Under the pieces are notes generated by a model that was not told where the DNA came from, made no database searches, and saw only the letters and a program-made list of their open reading frames with translations. 11,705 nt of DNA, taken from Acidimicrobiales bacterium (GTDB taxonomy: Bacteria; Actinomycetota; Acidimicrobiia; Acidimicrobiales; Poriferisodalaceae). Location of the stretch: NCBI GenBank assembly GCA_030749275.1, contig JASMKJ010000501.1, positions 1-11,705 on the forward strand. Direction: 5' to 3'. Below are positions 1-7,453 of the stretch, in pieces. Both the position numbers and the translations under genes were made by a program. Numbering within the stretch: position 1 is the first letter of the stretch; each line of letters opens with the position of its first letter.

Positions 1-2
1 GC

Positions 3-485
3 GTGTCAGGCGACTTCGACAGTTCAACTCTCGCTGACGCTTGGATGGATTCGGAAGCCGATTGTGTCGAGAAGTTGGGACCCGTCGGCAAACCTTGGGA
101 GATCTGGAACTCAGATGTGGACGCGATCTTCGTCGGCTCAAAGCCAGGAGCGATGTCGGGCGATGGTGCTACCAGCACGAACGAGACCCCCATCATCGCC
201 ACTTCGGCAGCTGCTATTTCATCTAAAGCACTGGCTATTTTGAGGAAGAACAAGGTTGCGGTCGCCGCTGATTTCCTCACTAGGGTGGGCCCTACACTCG
301 CCTGGTGGGCTTCAGAAGAAACTGGTCCTGACGTTTTGCGCTCCTCTACTACCGAAACTGTGATCGGCTTGCTTGAAGAAACCGTTGATCATGATGACGG
401 ACCTTTCATGGCGGCGTGTTACAAGGCAGAAGGATTTATCGAAAGCTGGCAGAAGAAACGACCGTTTGGGCGCCCTCTCGGATGA
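3..485 (+). CDS. Hypothetical protein, 3' part (5' end outside window)
   Basis: I do not recognise this protein. The frame is open to the window edge: the partial codon at bases 1-2 (xGC) cannot be a stop, so the GTG at base 3 may be an internal valine and the gene probably begins outside. About 160 residues are visible. They look soluble and acidic, with no membrane segment or signal peptide. Visible features are a tryptophan-containing stretch (KPWEIWNSDVDAIFVG, about residues 30-45), an Ala/Ser-rich helix-like segment (about residues 66-82), and a basic, aromatic C-terminus ending WQKKRPFGRPLG. The gene converges on dnaE2, with only 12 bp between the two stop codons. Codon use looks like that of its neighbours. 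A CoA-linked metabolic enzyme is conceivable, but no motif here proves it. Confidence 0.6.
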   Translation: MSGDFDSSTLADAWMDSEADCVEKLGPVGKPWEIWNSDVDAIFVGSKPGAMSGDGATSTNETPIIATSAAAISSKALAILRKNKVAVAADFLTRVGPTLAWWASEETGPDVLRSSTTETVIGLLEETVDHDDGPFMAACYKAEGFIESWQKKRPFGRPLG

Positions 486-497
486 TGCTGAGCTGGG

Positions 498-3400
498 CTA
501 ACGGAAGTCCCGGCTTGAGATAGTCGGGCCAACATTAAGTTTCTCGATTCGCTGAGCAATAACGTTTACGACACCTTCATGTCGTTCAAGTCTGCCGATC
601 ACTGTGAGCGCTGGTTCAGAGATGAGAACGGGTCGGAACCGTAACCAGCATCCGCTTGAAACAATGACATTGATGAGGCCGGTCTCGTCTTCAAGATTGA
701 CAAAAACTGTTCCAGAGGCTGTCGTTGGACGCTGACGGTGAGTAACCACACCCGCCACCTTGACCTTGCCAAGTCCACAATTTAAGAGATCAGCTGCGGT
801 TACTACACCCCTACGTTTGAGTTCTTCGCGTACAAATCGGGTCGGGTGTCCATTTGGAGCTATGCCAGTGGCCCACAAATCAGAAATTGCCTCATCTTGT
901 AAGGACATGCCTGGCAAGGATGGGGCAGAAACACCAGTAACGATGCCACGAAGACGTCCTGCACGCGATTGAGAGACTGCCCCTACCGCCCATAATGCTT
1001 CACGACGGGTAAGCCCGAAACATCCAAAAGCGCCCGCTGTAGCCAACGCTTCCAGTTGCCTTTGAGATACATCCGTGCGCCTCGACAATTGCTCCAAATC
1101 TTCGTAAGGCCCGGCAGCGGTAACTTCAAACGCTAAATCTGCACCAAAACCTCTAACAGAAGAAAGCCCCAGCCGTACAGCCACTCCATTTGCTGACTCA
1201 TCGCAAGCTTCAAGCATGGCTCGATCTGCGGAAATATTGAGATCTGGAGTTAGAACCTTTACTCCATGACGTCTCGCATCTTGGACCAACGAATGTGGTG
1301 AATAAAACCCCATCGGCTGCGAGTTAAGCAAGGCAGCGCAGAAAGCCGCTGGATAGTGATGCTTAATCCATGACGAAGCGTAAACAAGGTGTGCAAACGA
1401 AACTGAATGACTTTCAGGGAAACCATAATTAGCAAAGGCAACCATTTTGTCCCAGATCTGGTCAGCAATTTTCTTGTCGATCCCTCGTTCCAACATGCCT
1501 TCGTACAGTCGGTACCGGAGACGTTCCATTCGTTCTCGAGATCGTTTAGACCCCATTGCCTGACGCAACTCGTCAGCCTCTGCTGCTGTAAACCCCGCTA
1601 CGTCAATCGCCATTTGCATCAGCTGTTCTTGAAAAAGTGGAATTCCGAGGGTTTTCGAGAGGGCCGGCTCAAGAAGAGGGTGAAGATAAGTGACAGCTTC
1701 TTCTCCGTTGCGACGGCGAATGTACGGATGTACAGAACCACCTTGGATGGGGCCGGGACGAATGAGGGCCACTTCAACAACTAAATCGTAAAAACAGCGC
1801 GGGCGAAGCCTGGGAAGAGTAGCCATTTGTGCCCGCGATTCGACTTGGAATACTCCAATCGAGTCAGCTCGACACAACATGTCGTAAACCTCATCTTCTT
1901 GAGGTAATGCTCCAAGATCAACATCTACTTGGTGAGTGTGCGCAATCAAATCCACGGCGGCGTGCAGGGCTGACAGCATTCCTAACCCAAGCAGATCAAA
2001 CTTCACTAACCCGACTGACGCGCAATCGTCCTTGTCCCACTGCAATACAGATCTATTGGTCTTTCGCGCCCACTCGACCGGACAAACTTCAACTATGGGG
2101 CGATCGCAGATCACCATCCCACCAGAGTGGATACCTAGATGGCGTGGTGCTCTCTCAATCTCCGAAGCCAGTCGGAGAACCTCAGCAGGAATTGACCTCG
2201 GGTTTCCATTATTAGTTCTTCGTTGTGAATGAACTTCCTGATGACGATCGAAAGATTTAGACCAACCATCTTGTTGTCCAGAGTCGTAACCCAAAGCGCG
2301 AGCAGCATCACGAACCGCCGACCGAGTTCGATATGTAATCACATTCGCAACCTGAGCAGTATGTTCTCTGCCATAACGATTAAAGACGTACTGGATTACC
2401 TCTTCGCGTCTTCCACTCTCGATATCCAGGTCAATATCGGGGGGTCCGTCTCGCTCAGGTGACAAAAACCGTTCAAACAGTAACCCCAGCGAAACGGCAT
2501 CGACATTGGTAATCCCGAGGGCATAACAAACAGCCGAATTAGCTGCCGAGCCCCGTCCTTGACAAAAAATATCTCGGCTCCGGCAAAACGCGACAATGTC
2601 CCAGACCACCAGAAAATAGCCAGGAAACCCGAGCTCTTGGATTAGGTCGAGTTCGTGGGAAATCTGCTGCCAAGCTCCAGCAACTTTCTCAGCAGGTTGG
2701 ACTCCATAGCGACTTCGAGCTCCGTCATAGACAATTTTTCGGAGGTAAGCCATTTCATCTAAACCATCGGGACATGGGTATGGAGGGAGCTTCGGCGCAA
2801 CAAGCGACAGATCGAAAGCACAATCAAGCCCTAACTCCGCAGATCTCTCGACAACACCGGGATACCGAGCAAACCAAAGTTTTTGTTCGACACCTGACCG
2901 CAAATGAGCGGAACCATTAGCAGGAAGCCATCCGTCTATCTGATCAAGCGATTGGCGACTTCGGATCGCCGACATTGCTCTCGCTAAATGGCGTTGAGTC
3001 GGGACCGCATAATGCACAGCATTCGTACAAAGCAGCCCAACTTTTTGTTCAACAGCTAAATCCGACAAGCAGTCATTCCGAGCATCATCGGAAGGGTCGC
3101 CATGACGCCAAAGTTCAACAAAAACATTTTCGTTTCCAGCAGCATCAACTATTTGGCCAAGTTCTTTTCTCGCTTCTGTCACTCCTGCTTTTCGAAGCGC
3201 ATCAGGCACTACACCTCGACGTCCAGCTGTGAGTATCGCCCAATCTCCGCGATGAGAATCCGCCGCGTCAAGCAACTCCGACATAGACAACCGGGGTGAA
3301 TTCTTTTCTCCTGCCATTTGGCTTCGCGACAAAAGAGCTGAGAGTGAAGCGTATCCGGCAGGGTGGCGAGCCAACATGACAAGGCGTTTACCCGATGGAT

Positions 3401-3851
3401 CGACGGAGCCGACGCGAGACGGATTTCTGGGCTTCGCCCTAGGAAGTAAATCTTCTTTGGGCTGCCAGGCATCTACCGTGATCTCAGCGCCGAAAACTGT
3501 TGGAAGCCCGACGTCTCGCGCGCATTCGGCAAAACGCACAACGCCGTAGAGGCCTCCGTGATCGGTTAAAGCCAAGGCTTCCAGTTCAAGTCGCGCTGCT
3601 TCTCGAACCAGCTCTTCGGGACTTGAAGCACCATCAAGGAAACTGAAGTGAGAATGCACATGTAATTCGGCATACGGAATTGACTTTCGAGCATTCTGAG
3701 TTCTATTCGGCGAAGGAAATCGCTTTACCGGACCATCCGAGAAACCGCTCTCATCGACTCCACTAGAAGGAAAATTCGTGGGTTCTATTCGTCGATCCGA
3801 GAGTCGACGTTCTAACTCTCGCCACGGCATAGCGGGATTATTAAAGCCCAT
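498..3851 (-). CDS. dnaE2: Error-prone DNA polymerase III alpha subunit DnaE2 (ImuC)
   Basis: This is the SOS-induced C-family polymerase that performs mutagenic translesion synthesis with ImuA' and ImuB. Its 1117 residues are within the usual DnaE2 size, shorter than replicative DnaE1. An N-terminal PHP domain carries the HxH motif at about residues 64-66 (ELHVHSHFSFLDG) and TDHGG at about 96-100. The palm contains PDIDLDIES, with the catalytic aspartates at 474 and 476, and the third acidic residue lies in VKFDLLGLG (D619). These align with E. coli alpha D401, D403 and D555, so the enzyme should be active. An OB-fold-like region (about residues 1015-1100) ends the protein. The N-terminus MGFNNPAMPWRELERRL resembles actinobacterial DnaE2 starts. 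An alternative ATG is codon 8 (base 3830), and a -10-like hexamer lies directly against the first ATG, so the exact start is uncertain. A LexA box upstream indicates DNA-damage control. Confidence 0.96.
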   Translation of the reverse strand: MGFNNPAMPWRELERRLSDRRIEPTNFPSSGVDESGFSDGPVKRFPSPNRTQNARKSIPYAELHVHSHFSFLDGASSPEELVREAARLELEALALTDHGGLYGVVRFAECARDVGLPTVFGAEITVDAWQPKEDLLPRAKPRNPSRVGSVDPSGKRLVMLARHPAGYASLSALLSRSQMAGEKNSPRLSMSELLDAADSHRGDWAILTAGRRGVVPDALRKAGVTEARKELGQIVDAAGNENVFVELWRHGDPSDDARNDCLSDLAVEQKVGLLCTNAVHYAVPTQRHLARAMSAIRSRQSLDQIDGWLPANGSAHLRSGVEQKLWFARYPGVVERSAELGLDCAFDLSLVAPKLPPYPCPDGLDEMAYLRKIVYDGARSRYGVQPAEKVAGAWQQISHELDLIQELGFPGYFLVVWDIVAFCRSRDIFCQGRGSAANSAVCYALGITNVDAVSLGLLFERFLSPERDGPPDIDLDIESGRREEVIQYVFNRYGREHTAQVANVITYRTRSAVRDAARALGYDSGQQDGWSKSFDRHQEVHSQRRTNNGNPRSIPAEVLRLASEIERAPRHLGIHSGGMVICDRPIVEVCPVEWARKTNRSVLQWDKDDCASVGLVKFDLLGLGMLSALHAAVDLIAHTHQVDVDLGALPQEDEVYDMLCRADSIGVFQVESRAQMATLPRLRPRCFYDLVVEVALIRPGPIQGGSVHPYIRRRNGEEAVTYLHPLLEPALSKTLGIPLFQEQLMQMAIDVAGFTAAEADELRQAMGSKRSRERMERLRYRLYEGMLERGIDKKIADQIWDKMVAFANYGFPESHSVSFAHLVYASSWIKHHYPAAFCAALLNSQPMGFYSPHSLVQDARRHGVKVLTPDLNISADRAMLEACDESANGVAVRLGLSSVRGFGADLAFEVTAAGPYEDLEQLSRRTDVSQRQLEALATAGAFGCFGLTRREALWAVGAVSQSRAGRLRGIVTGVSAPSLPGMSLQDEAISDLWATGIAPNGHPTRFVREELKRRGVVTAADLLNCGLGKVKVAGVVTHRQRPTTASGTVFVNLEDETGLINVIVSSGCWLRFRPVLISEPALTVIGRLERHEGVVNVIAQRIEKLNVGPTISSRDFR

Positions 3852-3853
3852 AC

Positions 3854-3882
3854 TATAAATAATCGAACATATGTTCGGTCAA
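3854..3882 (-). promoter_or_regulatory. Probable dnaE2 promoter
   Basis: On the minus strand TTGACC (3882-3877) is followed after 17 bp by TTTATA (3859-3854). TATAGT at 3857-3852 is an alternative -10 with a 19-bp spacer. Either hexamer ends within 2 bp of the annotated ATG. The transcript would therefore be leaderless or nearly so, or would begin inside the annotated gene and use ATG codon 8. The LexA box fills most of the spacer. Confidence 0.6.
3864..3877. promoter_or_regulatory. LexA operator (SOS box) of dnaE2
   Basis: CGAACATATGTTCG is a perfect 14-bp palindrome that matches the Gram-positive/actinobacterial SOS-box pattern GAAC-N4-GTTC with flanking C and G. It lies 12 bp upstream of the dnaE2 ATG and falls in the spacer between -35-like TTGACC and -10-like TTTATA on the minus strand, where bound LexA would block RNA polymerase. 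It also lies upstream of the divergent amidase gene. An almost identical box heads imuA' at 11246-11259. Confidence 0.93.
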
Positions 3883-3921
3883 AGTCAAGAAAGGTGGCTC
3901 GGGACGGAGTACTTTTCACCC

Positions 3922-5355
3922 ATGCAGAATGCAGTAATGGACGGAGTTGATCTCGCTCACCTCGTGCAGCAGGGCAAGGCTTCACCCACCGAACTTCTTG
4001 AGGACGCTATCGCTCGAGCGGACAGTCTTAATCCGCAGTTAAACGCGATCATTCATCGGCTAGACGAACAGGCCCGAGCTAGAGCAGCAAAGATGTCTGA
4101 CCAGAGGGCCTCTGAGGAAGCGACGTTGTGGGGAGTGCCGTTCCTTACCAAAGATTTGACTGTGATGACCGAAGGGGATCCTTATCACGCGGGCAACGTC
4201 GCTCTCCGCGATTCTGGCTATCGAGCTGACCACACAACCCATCTGGCAACAATGTTCCAACAGTTGGGTTTGGTGAACTTTGGTCGAACCAACACACCAG
4301 AGTTCGGTGGCACTGTGACAACCGAACCTGTCTCTCACGGAGCGTGTCGAAACCCATGGGATACGGAGTACTCAACAGGAGGTTCAAGTGGTGGATCAGC
4401 CGCTGCGGTGGCTGCGGGAATCGTACCTATCGCTCATGCAAACGATGGCGGTGGATCTATTCGGATTCCAGCATCGGAATGCGGTCTAGTGGGACTAAAA
4501 CCAAGTAGAGGTCGCGTTTCCTTCGGCCCAAAACTTGGTGAATCATGGGCGGGCGCAGCAATCGATGGCGTCGTCACCAGAACGGTCCGCGACACTGCAC
4601 GAGTTCTGGATGGAATTTGTCGACCCTGGCCCGGGGACCCATATTGGGCCCCACTTCCCACCGTGTCTTTCGAAAACTCTATGTCTGTTCCCCCACGGCA
4701 ACTCAAAATAGGGACTGTCGCTGAGTCATCGTGGGGTCCCGTTCATGCTGATTGCGCTGATGCTGTCCAACAAACGGCGCTATTACTTCAAGATCTCGGC
4801 CATGTCGTTGAGCCAGCTCAACCGCAGGATCTGTTTAATGACGATTTGTTTGATCACTTCAAGGTCGTGTTGGCTGCTAGCGAAGCATTCTCAGTGGACA
4901 AGTTAGGGGAGGCTATTGGTAGAGGTTTTGCCGCCGAAGACATGGAGGCCGACACGAGAGCGTTGGTGGAACTAGGGCGAAAGTACGCAGCAACCGACTA
5001 CTTGGCTTCCGTCGAATGGTTTCACTCTTATGCTCGGAAGATGGCTAACTGGTGGCAAGAATTTGATCTTCTGCTGACCCCGGTGATCGCTGAACCCCCG
5101 CCCAAATTGGGGGAATTGCGAAATCCCAAGACAGGTACCAAACGCCTTCGCGAGTTGCTTCTCTTCACCGCTCAATTCAACATCACTGGACAACCGGCTA
5201 TTTCTTTGCCTATGCATACAACCGAAGACGGATTGCCTGTGGGCATCCAATTGGTGGCGGCGATGCACGGTGAGTCTTTGTTGCTTCAAGTTGGTCAGCA
5301 ACTCGAGGTGGCATCCTCTTGGCATAACCGGAGGCCAACGGTGTGGGCTTCATAG
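3922..5355 (+). CDS. Amidase-signature hydrolase, NylA-like
   Basis: A serine amidohydrolase of the amidase-signature (AS) family that cleaves amide bonds, probably in the cytoplasm, since no signal peptide is seen. Counting from the ATG at 3922 (477 aa), the Ser-cisSer-Lys triad is complete: K77 in VPFLTKDLT, the cis-Ser S155 in TGGSSGGS, and the nucleophile S179 in [10 protein letters not shown]. The two serines are 24 residues apart, as in fatty-acid amide hydrolase. The [12 protein letters not shown] wording and the N-terminal [14 protein letters not shown] stretch resemble 6-aminohexanoate cyclic-dimer hydrolase (NylA), but the true substrate cannot be read from sequence. The frame extends upstream to an ATG at 3871, inside the LexA box. 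I prefer 3922 because the family homology begins soon after it and GGAG lies 12 bp upstream, a loose fit. ATG 3937 is a further option. Confidence 0.9.
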   Translation: MQNAVMDGVDLAHLVQQGKASPTELLEDAIARADSLNPQLNAIIHRLDEQARARAAKMSDQRASEEATLWGVPFLTKDLTVMTEGDPYHAGNVALRDSGYRADHTTHLATMFQQLGLVNFGRTNTPEFGGTVTTEPVSHGACRNPWDTEYSTGGSSGGSAAAVAAGIVPIAHANDGGGSIRIPASECGLVGLKPSRGRVSFGPKLGESWAGAAIDGVVTRTVRDTARVLDGICRPWPGDPYWAPLPTVSFENSMSVPPRQLKIGTVAESSWGPVHADCADAVQQTALLLQDLGHVVEPAQPQDLFNDDLFDHFKVVLAASEAFSVDKLGEAIGRGFAAEDMEADTRALVELGRKYAATDYLASVEWFHSYARKMANWWQEFDLLLTPVIAEPPPKLGELRNPKTGTKRLRELLLFTAQFNITGQPAISLPMHTTEDGLPVGIQLVAAMHGESLLLQVGQQLEVASSWHNRRPTVWAS

Positions 5356-5363
5356 CTAACCAA

Positions 5364-5386
5364 GCCACGGCTCGCCCTGTCGTGGC
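5364..5386. repeat. Short inverted repeat after the amidase gene
   Basis: GCCACG (5364-5369) pairs with CGTGGC (5381-5386) across an 11-nt loop, 9 bp after the amidase stop and before the next start. The stem is GC-rich but short, and no T-run follows, so it could be a weak terminator, a processing hairpin or chance. Confidence 0.25.
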
Positions 5387-5404
5387 CAAACTAGAGATCT
5401 CCCC

Positions 5405-5881
5405 ATGAAGCGTCGTTCTCTTGCCGACCGGGCGTTAGTGGCGCGAATTCTTGACAGCGACGTTCGATCAGGGGTCGCCATAAGTGACCCAGCGTCGGTT
5501 TCCGTGCAACGCAGAGAGTTGGTTGCACGATCTGCCATCTGCGCTCTGGGTTTTGTGCTTGCTGCGTCTTGGGGCACCCTTTTACCTTTGGTTTTGTCGG
5601 TTGTTGCCGGGTGGGACCACGTTGCTCGTAGGCAGCGATCGGTTTTAGTTGCTACTGCAACTGGTCTCCACCTTGTCGCGATCCGGGGACAAAAAGCTTC
5701 GTTGACTAGCAAGTGGGAAGCCGATGTCGAAGCTCGGTTGGTTCTTCAACCTGGTAACCCCGAAGTCTTTCTCGAACTACCCGGGTGGACGGGGCTTCTT
5801 CATGGTGCCGACATCGAACGAGCTGAGAAAACTGTTCGAGATAGCGGAGGAGAAACAGTCAAGGTAATCCGCGAGGATTAG
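5405..5881 (+). CDS. Small membrane-anchored protein, unknown function
   Basis: I do not recognise a named family. The 158-residue product has a basic N-terminus (MKRRSLADRALVARI), a polar stretch, then one long hydrophobic segment at about residues 43-69 that could be a single helix or a tight pair. A mixed beta/alpha C-terminal part (about 75-158) begins RRQRSVLVATATGLHLVAIRG. That beta-rich beginning, with a helix near the end (ADIERAEKTVRDSGGE), is reminiscent of bacterial PH-like domains attached to membrane segments, but this is only an impression. The start is the ATG at 5405, preceded by a weak AGAG at 5393-5396. It lies 49 bp after the amidase and may be co-transcribed with it. The stop overlaps the convergent HAD-hydrolase stop by 4 bp. 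Confidence 0.75.
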   Translation: MKRRSLADRALVARILDSDVRSGVAISDPASVSVQRRELVARSAICALGFVLAASWGTLLPLVLSVVAGWDHVARRQRSVLVATATGLHLVAIRGQKASLTSKWEADVEARLVLQPGNPEVFLELPGWTGLLHGADIERAEKTVRDSGGETVKVIRED

Positions 5882-6552
5882 AACCGCGCTCGGACCTCTG
5901 ATGCTGCTGCATCAAAGTCGTCGGTGACCAATAACGCGTCCAGGCCGACCGCTAGTGCCGCTTCAACGTTCGCGGGATGATCGTCAAGGAACAGACAGTC
6001 GTTCGCAGCTAAGCGCAAGCTTTCACACATCAAAAGGTAAATCTCGGGGTCGGGCTTTCGCATACCTACTTCACACGAATCTACGACTACGTCAAAAGAT
6101 TCGATCGGGATCCTTTCCCTCCAATGACCCCATTCCCTGACATTGTTGGTCAAGATTCCAGTTTTGAGTCCTTGGGCTCTGATCTCGTCAGAAAGTTGGA
6201 TCATGACGGCCACCGGTTCGCCATTCGCGAATGGATTGAAGTCCCGCGCAGTCAGCGTTCTGGCCTTGTGGCCGGGGGGCAGTTCTGTATCAAGTGTTAG
6301 GTGCATCTGAGCAACGAACTCAGACAGCTCAACGCGACCGCATTCCACTTCATGCCACATCGGTGGCTCTTGGCCAGATGCAACCGTTCGAGAATATTCA
6401 CCAAAAATCTTCCTTAGAGCGTCCAACGGAATGTCCCAGTCGCCAGCCCAGCGAAGAGCCGCTAGGAAAGGCGATTCGAGAAGTACTCCACCTACATCGA
6501 AGATCACAGCTTTCGGTTTCACTAGTGGAAAGCTAATCAGACCTCGCCGCAA
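5878..6552 (-). CDS. HAD-superfamily hydrolase (IA-like, DxGGV variant)
   Basis: A haloacid-dehalogenase-superfamily enzyme, probably a phosphatase acting on a small phosphorylated metabolite. Numbering from the TTG at 6552 (224 aa), motif I is AVIFDVGGVLLE with nucleophile D19, motif II is ILTNN (T135), motif III is the lysine in MRKPDPEIY (K166), and motif IV is FLDDHPANVEAA (D190, D191). The cap (about residues 30-110) is inserted after motif I. The residue two after the nucleophile is Gly rather than the usual acid/base Asp. This occurs in YihX- and ACAD10-like HAD proteins, so it need not mean inactivity. The start is uncertain: TTG 6552 has no well-spaced ribosome site, and GTG at 6522 gives a product that begins one residue before the conserved core KPKAVIFD. 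The gene is divergent from the FAH-family gene and overlaps the preceding convergent gene by 4 bp. Confidence 0.9.
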   Translation of the reverse strand: MRRGLISFPLVKPKAVIFDVGGVLLESPFLAALRWAGDWDIPLDALRKIFGEYSRTVASGQEPPMWHEVECGRVELSEFVAQMHLTLDTELPPGHKARTLTARDFNPFANGEPVAVMIQLSDEIRAQGLKTGILTNNVREWGHWRERIPIESFDVVVDSCEVGMRKPDPEIYLLMCESLRLAANDCLFLDDHPANVEAALAVGLDALLVTDDFDAAASEVRARF

Positions 6553-6567
6553 GCTCCAGGTATATGT

Positions 6568-6571
6568 AGGG
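6568..6571 (+). promoter_or_regulatory. Ribosome binding site for the FAH-family gene
   Basis: AGGG at 6568-6571 lies 7 bp before the GTG at 6579. This supports GTG as the start codon and places it inside the short divergent gap with the HAD gene. Confidence 0.5.
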
Positions 6572-6578
6572 TCATGGA

Positions 6579-7415
6579 GTGCGACTTCTCAGTTTTCTCC
6601 TCAACGGTCACCCCAGCTTCGGGGTTGGAACTGATGACGGGGTTATAGATCTGGGTCGAAAATTGGATTACCCCGATTTGGGTAGCGCCTTGGCTGATAT
6701 CGACCGTCTTCGAACTTTTGAAGATGACTCTGCAGACCATTCCTGGGAAGAAATTTCCTTTGATATCCCAATTCCCAATCAACGTCGCTTGCTGTGCGCC
6801 GGGTTGAATTACCACAAGAAGTACCCCTTGGGCGGTGAAGTGAAATTGCCGAAGCAGCCGGTTTACTTCAACAAACCTCCGGGCTCACTCGTTGCCCACA
6901 AAGCCCCTTTGATCCGACCTGTAGCGTCCCTACAACTGGACTATGAGGTGGAGCTCGCTGTAGTCATCGGTCGCTCAGGCAGACACATTTCCGAATCTCG
7001 TGCTCTTGAGCATGTTGCCGGATACACGATTCTCAACGACGGTTCGGTCCGAGACTGGCAACGACACGGCGTGGCTGCAGGAAAGAACTTCTATCGTTCA
7101 GGGTCGTGTGGACCTTGGATCGTGACCAGCGATTTGGTACCTGACCCTTCGACACTCTCGGTGACTACCCGCGTAAACGGTGAACAACGACAGCATGCCA
7201 GCGTCAGCGAGATGATTTTCAGCGTTGAAGAGTTAATCGCCTATATGTCACAAATTATGCCCCTCGAATCAGGCGACATTCTTGCTACTGGTTCTCCAGA
7301 AGGAACGGGTGGCTCTATGGATCCCCAGGTTTGGTTGGTCGCGGGTGACGAGATCGAATTTGATGTACCAGGCATTGGTGTCTTGGCGAACAGTGTCGTA
7401 GACGAAACGATTTAG
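6579..7415 (+). CDS. Fumarylacetoacetate hydrolase (FAH) family protein
   Basis: A metal-dependent C-C bond hydrolase, isomerase or decarboxylase of the FAH family, of the kind used late in aromatic or sugar-acid catabolism. It has 278 residues, typical of bacterial single-chain members, with a small N-terminal domain (about 1-65) and the FAH fold from LLCAGLNYH (about 71) onward. Visible signatures are FNKPPGSLVAH (about 97-107), the metal ligands E123 and E125 in LDYEVELAVVIG, D154 in GYTILNDGSVRD, K169 in AAGKNFY, GPWIVTSD (about 178-185) and the glycine-rich ATGSPEGTGG near residues 236-245. The exact substrate cannot be assigned because this family uses near-identical motifs for fumarylpyruvate, acylpyruvate, homoprotocatechuate-pathway and oxaloacetate substrates. 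It starts at GTG 6579 and is followed 38 bp later by the M15 peptidase gene. Confidence 0.92.
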   Translation: MRLLSFLLNGHPSFGVGTDDGVIDLGRKLDYPDLGSALADIDRLRTFEDDSADHSWEEISFDIPIPNQRRLLCAGLNYHKKYPLGGEVKLPKQPVYFNKPPGSLVAHKAPLIRPVASLQLDYEVELAVVIGRSGRHISESRALEHVAGYTILNDGSVRDWQRHGVAAGKNFYRSGSCGPWIVTSDLVPDPSTLSVTTRVNGEQRQHASVSEMIFSVEELIAYMSQIMPLESGDILATGSPEGTGGSMDPQVWLVAGDEIEFDVPGIGVLANSVVDETI

Positions 7416-7453
7416 CCGGGGCGATACCCACACTGCCGCATTGGTCGGTACCT

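Noticed and set aside
1407..2462. Open frames on the plus strand opposite dnaE2
   Set aside because: They lie wholly antisense to a strongly conserved polymerase and their translations have no family resemblance or credible start signals.
3871..3921. Extended amidase start at ATG 3871, adding 17 residues
   Set aside because: The ATG is the centre of the LexA palindrome, no ribosome site precedes it, and the added residues look unlike amidase N-termini; family similarity begins after 3922.
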